Of a DNA stretch of 64,000 nucleotides, positions 26,508-34,052 are shown one piece after another (position 1 is the first letter of the stretch; the number at the start of each line of letters is the position of its first letter). Position numbers and translations under genes: made by a program. Source of the DNA: Bacillus sp. 1780r2a1. Lineage in GTDB: Bacteria > Bacillota > Bacilli > Bacillales > Bacillaceae_H. The notes below the pieces were generated by a model that did not search any database, was not told the origin of the DNA, and saw only the letters and a program-made list of their open reading frames with translations. The stretch covers positions 2,661,501 to 2,725,500 of the forward strand of contig CP099863.1 of NCBI GenBank assembly GCA_024134725.1, read 5' to 3'.

Positions 26508-27977
26508 TTATTTCTCATTCCAAATATCTTTTAACTTCCAACACGTTGCTTCTTTCAGCATACTTTTTCCTGAATAGCTCGTAAATTCTACACTGCAATA
26601 GGACTCTGTTGGATAAATACGGCTTGTCATCGTAGCTTCTCCTTCATTAATAAATACTTCAATTGAAGAACGGTCAACAAAAATGCGTAGCTTCAGCTGA
26701 TTGCTAGCTGCTAGTTTAACGCGACGAATTCCATCTTTTTTCTTTCCTGACTTAGAGCAATCAAGCGTGAGCTTATTTGTAGATTTGTTATAGGTAAGAA
26801 CCGTGGCCTCATTCTTCTGTCCCCGAAGTACTATCTCTACTTGTTCCGCAGTTACTAAATCCATCTCAGCTTGAAACTCAAACATTGACTCTTGAACATT
26901 CATTTCATACGTAGAGGTAATCATTTTATCTTTAGCTGCTGATACCTGCTCTTTTCGAAGCTTTTTCACTTCTGTCACAGGCACCATTTTTATCTTTCCA
27001 TCAGCTGCAAGCGTAAGTTCTCTAGGTAATGTAAGGGCACCGCACCAACCATCTTTCTTTGTAGGCATATCTGATTCCCACATATCCATCCACCCAATGG
27101 CAATGCGGCGGTTTTTATCATCTAAAAATGTTTGAACGGCATAAAAGTCATGACCATGATCTAACTCAATAAATTCTTCGTGAGTAAACTTGTTCTGGCA
27201 ATACTCATACTCTCCAATCATATAGCCCGTTTGAAACAAGTTTTTATAGTGGTCTCCATCTTCTTTTATCCCCTGTGGTGATATCATCAGCACATGTTTA
27301 CCATCAAGCTCAAAGAAATCTGGACATTCCCACATATAACCAAGGTGCTCGTTTCCTTCTGCCAGTACCCCAATATACTCCCAGTTTCGAAGATTTGGAG
27401 AGCGATATAAAATAACGCGGCCAATGTTGTTTTTAGCATTTCCTACTATCATGTACCAGTGGCTTTCGTACTTCCATACTTTTGGGTCACGAAAATGATG
27501 AGAGCTATCTGCTGGTGGTTTTTCAATAACTGGATTTTCTACTACTTTTTTAAAATGTACTCCATCTGTACTAACTGCAATATTTTGATTTTGATAAAAC
27601 AAGTCTTTTTCTTTATCGATATAATGATGACCGGTATAAATTAGCGTAAGCTCTCCATCATTATCAACTGCGCTACCAGAAAAGCAGCCATCTTTATCAC
27701 AAGCATCTTCTGGAGCAAGTGCAATCGGAAGATGTTCCCAATTTACTAAATCTGAACTTTTCACATGTCCCCAATGCATCGGACCCCAATTCTCATCATA
27801 AGGGTGATGCTGATAAAAGACGTGATACTCTCCTTTAAATTGAACGAGACCATTTGGATCATTGATCCAATTTGCTGGAGCCATAATATGATAGCCGAGA
27901 CGATGACGGTTGTTTACCTTTTTCTTTGCTTGTTCCACTGCTTCTGTTGCTTGTTGAATTCCATTTGTTGTTAACAT
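26508..27977 (-). CDS. GH32 sucrose hydrolase (invertase / sucrose-6-phosphate hydrolase family)
   Basis: A 489-residue glycoside hydrolase family 32 enzyme. The nucleophile motif WINDPNGL is at about residue 38, FRDPKVW near 160 provides the transition-state Asp, and ECPDFFEL near 215 the acid/base Glu; a beta-sandwich C-terminal domain follows (VFINEGEATMTSRIYP). Names of relatives favour sucrose-6-phosphate hydrolase, but the cotranscribed transporter is a proton symporter, so free sucrose is more likely here. I choose the ATG at 27977, seven bases after AGGGGG; a second ATG two codons earlier is too close to the site. Confidence 0.9.
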   Translation of the reverse strand: MLTTNGIQQATEAVEQAKKKVNNRHRLGYHIMAPANWINDPNGLVQFKGEYHVFYQHHPYDENWGPMHWGHVKSSDLVNWEHLPIALAPEDACDKDGCFSGSAVDNDGELTLIYTGHHYIDKEKDLFYQNQNIAVSTDGVHFKKVVENPVIEKPPADSSHHFRDPKVWKYESHWYMIVGNAKNNIGRVILYRSPNLRNWEYIGVLAEGNEHLGYMWECPDFFELDGKHVLMISPQGIKEDGDHYKNLFQTGYMIGEYEYCQNKFTHEEFIELDHGHDFYAVQTFLDDKNRRIAIGWMDMWESDMPTKKDGWCGALTLPRELTLAADGKIKMVPVTEVKKLRKEQVSAAKDKMITSTYEMNVQESMFEFQAEMDLVTAEQVEIVLRGQKNEATVLTYNKSTNKLTLDCSKSGKKKDGIRRVKLAASNQLKLRIFVDRSSIEVFINEGEATMTSRIYPTESYCSVEFTSYSGKSMLKEATCWKLKDIWNEK

Positions 27978-27988
27978 ATTCATTCCCC

Positions 27989-29227
27989 CTACACTATTTT
28001 AGGTACGTTGTCAGCTTGCTTCAGGCCAGTTCTCTTTTTATGATTTAACAATGTAAAGATTGATAGAATTGTAAAAAACAATACAAATCCACCCATAATT
28101 AAATACGTAGTTCTAAAACCAACTAAATCGTATAGCCTTCCTGCAAGAGGAGACATAATAGAGGCTCCTACTTGTGAGGCAAACTGAAAGCCAACTAAGT
28201 AAAGAATAGATGATAAACGTGTATCAAAGTTAGCTGCTAAATATTTAAAAATAGCAATTAACATGATTGGTAGTTCAAGTGCATGAATGAGTTTCATAGA
28301 TGAAATCCCAATTGGCCCACCAACCAAACCAGAGCCGATAATGCGAAGTGCCATCAGAAAGCCAGCTAGAATTAAGCTATTCTTTGCCCCAAGCTTATTA
28401 ACAATAAAAGGTGCTAGAAACATCATTCCAGCTTCCAAGAAAACTTGAAATGAATTTAAATAACCAAAAACTTGATTTCCCAACTGCTCCGTTGGAAATA
28501 AGGATGCATAGTAGATGGGAAATTGCTGGTCATATACGCCATAAATGCACGTAACGCCAAGTATATAAATCATGAAGAACCAGAAGTCTTTCAATAAAAA
28601 AAGATTCCAAACGTCTTTCATTTTCACAGATTCGGCTTTATTCATCTCTGAATCTGTCATTTCAACTTTGACCGATAAAATGATTAAAACCAGAATGATA
28701 GCGGATACAGAAGCGACCCAAAAATTAATATTGGGATTGATATTAAACAGTTGCCCTGCAAAAAACGTCGCTGCCGCCCAGCCTAAAGATCCCCACATTC
28801 TCGATTTTCCATACTCAAAGCTATACTTTCTACTGACTTTTTCAATATAAGATTCGATAGCTCCAATTCCTGCTAAGAAGGCCACCCCAAGATATAATCC
28901 CCCTACTACTGCTCCAACTATTACATTGGCTTGGAGCAATGGGCCATAGATGAATACGTAAAAAGGTCCTACAAACACCAGTAGCGTACTAATAAAAAAT
29001 AAAATATTTTTCTTTAAACCAATTTTATCAGAAACATATCCATAAATCGGCTGCATACAAAGAGCAAAGATAGCGTTTACAGAAAAGATAATACCTGTTT
29101 CAGCGCCGTTTAAATTCATCTCTTGTCCAAGCCAAATAGAAAATAATGAGTAGCTCGATGACCATGTAAAAAAGAAAAAGAAAAAATAAGCGCTTAACTT
29201 CCAATACAAACTTTTAGATTTATTCAT
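27989..29227 (-). CDS. MFS oligosaccharide:H+ symporter, CscB-like sucrose permease
   Basis: A 412-residue twelve-helix transporter of the LacY/CscB family: an aromatic first helix (YFFFFFFTWSSSYSLFSIWL), the A-loop GYVSDKIGLKKN, ESYIEKVSRKYSFEYGKSRMWGSLGW in helices 4-5, and GRLYDLVGFRTTY near the end. Such carriers import unphosphorylated sugar with a proton. It is upstream of and nearly adjacent to the GH32 gene and downstream of a LacI repressor gene, giving a cscR-cscB-cscA-like set without a fructokinase. Confidence 0.87.
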   Translation of the reverse strand: MNKSKSLYWKLSAYFFFFFFTWSSSYSLFSIWLGQEMNLNGAETGIIFSVNAIFALCMQPIYGYVSDKIGLKKNILFFISTLLVFVGPFYVFIYGPLLQANVIVGAVVGGLYLGVAFLAGIGAIESYIEKVSRKYSFEYGKSRMWGSLGWAAATFFAGQLFNINPNINFWVASVSAIILVLIILSVKVEMTDSEMNKAESVKMKDVWNLFLLKDFWFFMIYILGVTCIYGVYDQQFPIYYASLFPTEQLGNQVFGYLNSFQVFLEAGMMFLAPFIVNKLGAKNSLILAGFLMALRIIGSGLVGGPIGISSMKLIHALELPIMLIAIFKYLAANFDTRLSSILYLVGFQFASQVGASIMSPLAGRLYDLVGFRTTYLIMGGFVLFFTILSIFTLLNHKKRTGLKQADNVPKIV

Positions 29228-29264
29228 CCCTCTAACCCCTTTGAAGTGTACTCATTCTCCCAAC

Positions 29265-29326
29265 AATTGAAAGCACTTTCAATTACATTCTATGTCAACC
29301 GGTTTCACATGTCAACGGGTTGACAT
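29265..29326 (-). promoter_or_regulatory. sucrose operon promoter overlapped by three palindromic operators
   Basis: On the minus strand, TTGACA (29315-29310), a 17-bp spacer and TAGAAT (29092-offset within 29087-29092 of this block, i.e. 29292-29287) form a sigma-A promoter. The -35 box lies inside ATGTCAAC-GG-GTTGACAT (29309-29326), the spacer carries ATGTCAACCGGTTTCACAT (29292-29310), and ATTGAAAGCACTTTCAAT (29266-29283) sits at the start point. The first two fit a LacI-family repressor; the third could be another operator or a cre site for CcpA. Confidence 0.65.
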
Positions 29327-29358
29327 AAAAAAAGCACATAGCCTATTTTAGGCTATGT
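29327..29358 (-). terminator. terminator of the LacI repressor gene
   Basis: ACATAGCCT pairs with AGGCTATGT around ATTTT (29336-29358) and, on the minus strand, is followed by GCTTTTTTT. It separates the repressor gene from the sucrose operon promoter. Confidence 0.8.
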
Positions 29359-29362
29359 ATGG

Positions 29363-30346
29363 TTACGTTGTGCTTCCTTCCAATAACTGAACAGGTAGCT
29401 TGGTTTCTAAAGGCATTTCCTCAAACTTTCCTTCAATAGCTTTTAGCAGTAGATTAACAGATTCTTGAGCAATTTGTTCAATCGGCTGCTTAATAGTTGT
29501 TAACTCTGGAAGCAGCGTTTGTGTTACATCTGTGCCATCATATCCAACTACTTTTAAAGCACTAGGAACGTCTCTTCCTCGCCTCTTAGCTTCTCGTAAA
29601 ACCGAAGCTGCAATGACATCATCACTAGCAAAAATCCCATCTACGTTAACTTGTTCATCAAACAGTTGTTTAATTATCCCCTGTTGACTGCGGCGATCAA
29701 ACGTTGCGGGAATTTCATAAGTAATTGGTTCTTTTCCACTTTGCCTCATGACGTCTTCATATGCTTTTCGTCTAAACCTCGCTGGCGTTTCTAATTCGAC
29801 TGGTCCATTTAAATGAACAATATGGTGACATCCTTTTTTCAGCAACAATTCTGTCGCTAACTTTCCACCTGCATAGTTATCTGAACTAACAACTGGTATA
29901 GTGTCAGATAAATTCCGATCGATAGCTACAACGGCAAGATGTTCTTTGTGATAGTCAATGATACCTCGGTTATGCGTCCCAACAATAATTCCATCCACTT
30001 GGTTACGCATTAACATTTCAACGTATTTCTCTTCTTCATCTACTCGGTTTAAGCTATTACACAAAAGCACTTTGTACCCTAATTTAGTACAAATATTTTC
30101 AATGTAAAACGTCAGTTCACCAAAGAATGGATTGGAAACGGTTGGAAAGATTAAACCAATGACGTTTGTTCGCTTATTAAATAGGGAACGCGCTACGTCA
30201 TTCGGGAAGTAGTTAATATCTTTCATCGCTTGATGCACCCGTGCTTTTGTTTCTTCACTAATATACCCTCGATTATTTAAAACGCGAGATACCGTCGTTG
30301 GTGATACGCCAGCGCGTTTGGCCACATCGCTAATTTTTGGTTTCAT
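29363..30346 (-). CDS. LacI family repressor of the sucrose cluster (CscR/ScrR-like)
   Basis: A 327-residue LacI/GalR protein: HTH ISDVAKRAGVSPTTVSRVLNN at residues 4-24, the hinge helix NDVARSLFNKRT near 50, and a periplasmic-binding-like sugar domain (VIGLIFPTVSNPFFGEL onward; GIFASDDVIAASVLREAKRRG). It reads toward the permease and hydrolase genes but is separated by a terminator, so it can repress them independently. Its own promoter region holds a cre-like sequence at 30366-30380. Confidence 0.88.
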   Translation of the reverse strand: MKPKISDVAKRAGVSPTTVSRVLNNRGYISEETKARVHQAMKDINYFPNDVARSLFNKRTNVIGLIFPTVSNPFFGELTFYIENICTKLGYKVLLCNSLNRVDEEEKYVEMLMRNQVDGIIVGTHNRGIIDYHKEHLAVVAIDRNLSDTIPVVSSDNYAGGKLATELLLKKGCHHIVHLNGPVELETPARFRRKAYEDVMRQSGKEPITYEIPATFDRRSQQGIIKQLFDEQVNVDGIFASDDVIAASVLREAKRRGRDVPSALKVVGYDGTDVTQTLLPELTTIKQPIEQIAQESVNLLLKAIEGKFEEMPLETKLPVQLLEGSTT

Positions 30347-30365
30347 TCTTTAATCCCCCTGCTTT

Positions 30366-30389
30366 ATGAAAACGGTTCACCTTATTATA
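30366..30389 (-). promoter_or_regulatory. cre-like site and -10 box before the LacI gene
   Basis: ATGAAAACGGTTCAC (30366-30380) fits the CcpA cre pattern TGWAANCGNTNWCA with one mismatch and lies just downstream of a minus-strand -10 box TATAAT (30389-30384). It may equally be an autoregulatory LacI operator. Confidence 0.5.
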
Positions 30390-30404
30390 CCTGTTTTTTC
30401 AAAT

Positions 30405-30435
30405 AGAAAAAACAGGTACAGTTCGCCTGTACCTG
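30405..30435 (-). terminator. terminator of the beta-propeller gene
   Basis: CAGGTACAG pairs with CTGTACCTG around TTCGC, followed on the minus strand by T6. Confidence 0.8.
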
Positions 30436-30447
30436 CTGCAACTATTA

Positions 30448-31761
30448 TTAGAGTGAATGATTACGTTTTGTTGTCACCTGTTTTATGAAAAACGCAACAA
30501 GAAATAAAATGATGCTGCATGCCGCGATGCCAATTGATAGCGTCCCTATTCCAATGCCTGCCCATGGATCGAAAACAGCCGCTGTAACAAAGCTTGCTAT
30601 AACTCCTACAATCGCAATGCTAAGACTAATAATCGGTATTAAGTATGGTTTATCCTTACGAAACGAATACGTAAATAAAGAAAGTAGTACGACATATAAT
30701 AGTGCAATTGTGTACACGTTTCCTATATAGCCAACTAAACTGCTCAGCACCTCATTATTCGCATCCTTAGGAATTGCTAACTCTACTTCTTGTATTTCTT
30801 TTGTTTTTAAATCAATGGTTTTTAGCTTATACTCTTCAGGCTGTGCTGCCCAGGCCGTATCATGTAGAAAGGCAACTTTATTTCGCTTATGAAAAAATAC
30901 AGGAGAATTCACGCTGGATTTTAACGTTGTTAACTGCTCTGTGTTATTTGATTGAACATCGAATAAAAATAGTTCATATTCGTATAATGAACTGTTTTCA
31001 GATTCTTGTGAGACTGCTGTATAAGCTACTTGATTCCCAGTTGGAGAAAATGTTGTTTCATACATATCTCCAGGTAATTTAAGCTGCGTAACGGCCTGCT
31101 CTTTTTTTGTCTTTATATCATACTCGTATAGCTCATCACTATAATCTTGATCGTTAGGAATTTTATAATAAACTTTTTCATCATCAATTGCCAAATCACT
31201 CATGACAAAATAGTCTTTCTTTGTTAGTTGCTTAACCTTTCCCGTTTGTACATCTGCGGCGTAGAGATTATTTCCACCTTCTTCTGTTCCTTCTAATTTC
31301 CCAAGATCTGAAGCTGGCATTCCAATAAAATAGATTTGCTGACTGTTCGTTGAAAATACGGCGTCCGTTACGTGTAGAGAATCATCACTAATCTTTTGAA
31401 GAGATTGCCCATCCGCATTCGCAACGTTAAGAACGTTTGGCTCATCAACACCCGGTTTTTTTGTTAAAAATAAAATTCTTTTGCCATCACTTGAATAGCG
31501 GGGTGTATGACTGCGAGTTTCACTCGACGTTGTAAGCTGCTGCACATCCTTTCCGCTTATACTCGAACGATAAACCTGCTCATTTCCATCTTTATAATAT
31601 GAAAATAAAAAGCGATCGTCATTTGGAGAGATTGAAATTTCACTCCCTAATCCTGTAAAAAAGCGATAAGGATCGTTACTTTGCGTATATGATAGATATA
31701 TACTACTAATTAATAATATAAAAACAACAATCTTAGCGCCCCATAAAAATCCTTTTTTCAA
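30448..31761 (-). CDS. membrane-anchored WD40-like (PD40/TolB-type) beta-propeller protein
   Basis: A 437-residue protein. An N-terminal membrane segment (KIVVFILLISSIYLSYT) leads to an extracellular domain of about 300 residues with repeats of the TolB/PD40 type: ISISPNDDRFLFSYY, PRYSSDGKRILFLTKK, AVFSTNSQQIYFIG, TTFSPTGNQVAYTA, each with the pattern S-dG--i-f. The C-terminal 90 residues hold three further hydrophobic segments. The topology suggests a sensor or scaffold at the cell surface; no enzymatic residues are evident. It has its own terminator. Confidence 0.78.
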   Translation of the reverse strand: MKKGFLWGAKIVVFILLISSIYLSYTQSNDPYRFFTGLGSEISISPNDDRFLFSYYKDGNEQVYRSSISGKDVQQLTTSSETRSHTPRYSSDGKRILFLTKKPGVDEPNVLNVANADGQSLQKISDDSLHVTDAVFSTNSQQIYFIGMPASDLGKLEGTEEGGNNLYAADVQTGKVKQLTKKDYFVMSDLAIDDEKVYYKIPNDQDYSDELYEYDIKTKKEQAVTQLKLPGDMYETTFSPTGNQVAYTAVSQESENSSLYEYELFLFDVQSNNTEQLTTLKSSVNSPVFFHKRNKVAFLHDTAWAAQPEEYKLKTIDLKTKEIQEVELAIPKDANNEVLSSLVGYIGNVYTIALLYVVLLSLFTYSFRKDKPYLIPIISLSIAIVGVIASFVTAAVFDPWAGIGIGTLSIGIAACSIILFLVAFFIKQVTTKRNHSL

Positions 31762-32002
31762 TGTTACCCTTCCTTTCTTTATCCAATATTTACATATTAC
31801 CTTATTTCACTTTCGTATTCTAGAAAATTATTACATTTTCACTATTATAATCTCCTTTATTTCCGTGGAAGAAAATTTTTATTACTCACATTAAGGGATG
31901 TTAATACCATAAGCTTTATAAGTTTTGTATAATATAGCTTAAAAGAAAATGTATGCTTGAAAACTGAATAGTCTTCAAACAAGATAAGGGGAAAGATAAA
32001 GA

Positions 32003-33145
32003 ATGGCCATTTTATTGGTAGACGATAATTCCGTCAACTTATTTGTAATTGATAAAATTTTAAAAGGTGCCGGCTATACTGATACCGTATCACTAACATC
32101 AGCACAAGAGCTTTTCACCTATCTAAAAGTGGATGAACTTCATGCAAAAACACCGCCTGTTGATTTAATTCTATTAGACATTATGATGCCTGAAATCGAT
32201 GGTATTGAAGCGTGTCGCCGTATTCAAACCGTCGAGCGTTTGAGGAACATCCCCATTATTTTCGTCACGGCTCTTGAGGACTCTTCCAAGCTTGTTGAAG
32301 CGCTGGACGCTGGAGGAAGCGACTATATTACCAAGCCCATTAACAAAGTAGAATTGCTAGCTCGCATACGAGTTGCGCTTCGGCTGAAATCAGAGCTTGA
32401 CTGGCACTCTGAGCACGAAAAGAAGATTCAAACAGAGCTTGATTTAGCTACAAACGTTCAGCGAAACCTTCTTAGTCAATTATTAAAAGAAGATGATATT
32501 AAAATGGACGTGTCCTATTTACCATCTTTTAAGCTAGCAGGTGACATGTATTACTGTCATAAAATTGATAAGCATCGATATGGAATTATCTTATTTGATA
32601 TGATGGGGCACGGAATTTCAGCTTCTCTTGTATGTATGTTTATCTCATCTGTTCTCAGAGAAGCCATTAAACTTCTTGTTGACCCTGAGCTTGTAATTAA
32701 AGAATTAAATCGCTATATGACTCTACTTCATACTGAAAAAGATCATATTCCTTATTATTTCACGGGTATTTATATTGTGATTGATACAAAGAATAAAACA
32801 GTCGAATACGTAAACGCAGGGCATCCTCCGGGCTTTATGTTGATTGATGGGAAGGACGTTTTGCCGTTGGAGCGAGGAAGCTGTGCCGTTGGTTTTTTTG
32901 ATGACATTATCGTCAATAAGTTTATAGTATCATTTGAAGAGGACGTTCAGCTCTTATTATTTACAGATGGTGCGTTAGAGGCGATGGGACCTTCCGAAGT
33001 GGAGGCAACTGAACAGCTAAAATTAATTACCTCTCAAAAGTGGGAAGACACCTCCATTATCATGGATCAAATTCTTCCTCCCGAACAGCGTGAAAATCAA
33101 CCTGATGACATGTGTTTACTGCTTGTTCAAGCTAAAGCTATTTAA
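32003..33145 (+). CDS. rsbY: receiver-PP2C phosphatase, RsbY-like sigma-B activator
   Basis: A 380-residue two-domain protein. Residues 1-125 form a CheY-type receiver with VDDN at 6-9, the phosphorylated Asp in LILLDIMMPEIDG near 57, FVTA and the Lys in ITKPI. Residues from about 145 form a SpoIIE/RsbU-type PP2C domain: LAGDMYY, FDMMGHGISASL, VNAGHPPGFM, LFTDGALEA and the final QPDDMCLLLV. In the B. cereus group RsbY has this architecture; when phosphorylated by the hybrid kinase RsbK it dephosphorylates RsbV and so frees sigma-B. Convergent rsbM/rsbK-like genes next door support the name. Confidence 0.85.
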   Translation: MAILLVDDNSVNLFVIDKILKGAGYTDTVSLTSAQELFTYLKVDELHAKTPPVDLILLDIMMPEIDGIEACRRIQTVERLRNIPIIFVTALEDSSKLVEALDAGGSDYITKPINKVELLARIRVALRLKSELDWHSEHEKKIQTELDLATNVQRNLLSQLLKEDDIKMDVSYLPSFKLAGDMYYCHKIDKHRYGIILFDMMGHGISASLVCMFISSVLREAIKLLVDPELVIKELNRYMTLLHTEKDHIPYYFTGIYIVIDTKNKTVEYVNAGHPPGFMLIDGKDVLPLERGSCAVGFFDDIIVNKFIVSFEEDVQLLLFTDGALEAMGPSEVEATEQLKLITSQKWEDTSIIMDQILPPEQRENQPDDMCLLLVQAKAI

Positions 33146-33175
33146 AAAGGTCGAGAGCACGCTCTCGACCTTTTT
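33144..33175. terminator. bidirectional terminator between rsbY and rsbM
   Basis: AAAAAGGTCGAGAGC pairs perfectly with GCTCTCGACCTTTTT around a 2-base loop between two convergent stop codons. Confidence 0.9.
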
Positions 33176-34026
33176 TATGTGACTTTTTTTCGATAAATTC
33201 GCTCATTTCCTACAAATTCTTCATACAATTCAGCTCCAGCTGAGAAACGCAGCGTCTCTTTATCTCCAAGTCCTAAAAATCCACCTTCACATAAACTTTC
33301 TGAAAACAAATCATATACTTGCTCTTGAAGCTCATTTGTAAAATAAATGAGCACGTTGCGGCAAATGATAACGTGAAATTCATTGAATGACTGATCCGTT
33401 ACCAAATTATGCTGTGCGAAGATAATGTTTTTCAATAAACTTCGGTGAAAATAAGCATAGAGATGATCGGTTTGGTAATATTGTGAAAATGCTTCGGTTC
33501 CACCAGCTTGTATATAGTTTTTGGTATAATCTTTCATTTTGCGAAGCGAAAATGTTCCTTGTCTTGCCTTTTGAAGGACTTCTTCGTTCATATCTGTTGC
33601 ATATATAACTGATTTATCAATCAATCCCTCTTCTTGTAACAGAATAGCCATTGAAAAGACTTCTTCACCCGTTGCACAGCCAGCATGCCAAATTCGAATT
33701 TCTTTATGCTGTTTTAGTAAGGGAACGACTTTCGTACGAAATGCTTTAAAAAACGTTGGGTTTCTAAACATCTCTGTTACATTAATTGATAAATCGTTTA
33801 AAATTTGCTCTAGAAATTCCTCGTCATGCACAACTTTTTCAATTACTCTCGAAATCGTTGGAATGCCATCAATGTTCATTCGGTTTTGAATTCGTCGATA
33901 TACAGAGGACTGGGCATATTTTCTAAAATCAAATCCAGATAGTCGATAAATCGCCTCTAATAGCAACTCCAGCTCTAGATTTGATTTATATGATGCCTCG
34001 TTTACTTCTAGTTGATTTGTATCCAT
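33175..34026 (-). CDS. rsbM: CheR-type methyltransferase, RsbM-like
   Basis: A 283-residue SAM-dependent methyltransferase of the CheR family. The N-terminal helical part shows YAQSSVYRRIQNRMN; the SAM pocket is WHAGCATGEEVFSMAILL, with YATDMNEEVLQKARQG and FHVIICRNVLIYF later. It has no chemoreceptor nearby; instead it follows a hybrid kinase gene by 26 bp. This pairing matches RsbM of the B. cereus group, which methylates RsbK and dampens sigma-B activation. I start at the ATG at 34026, six bases after AAAGGATG. Confidence 0.83.
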   Translation of the reverse strand: MDTNQLEVNEASYKSNLELELLLEAIYRLSGFDFRKYAQSSVYRRIQNRMNIDGIPTISRVIEKVVHDEEFLEQILNDLSINVTEMFRNPTFFKAFRTKVVPLLKQHKEIRIWHAGCATGEEVFSMAILLQEEGLIDKSVIYATDMNEEVLQKARQGTFSLRKMKDYTKNYIQAGGTEAFSQYYQTDHLYAYFHRSLLKNIIFAQHNLVTDQSFNEFHVIICRNVLIYFTNELQEQVYDLFSESLCEGGFLGLGDKETLRFSAGAELYEEFVGNERIYRKKVT

Positions 34027-34052
34027 ACGTAACATCCTTTTTCATTACTTAC

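Noticed and set aside
26260-26518. Two overlapping minus-strand frames between the GntP gene and the GH32 gene
   Set aside because: They span a terminator and a promoter region and read as Phe/Leu/Ser-rich noise.
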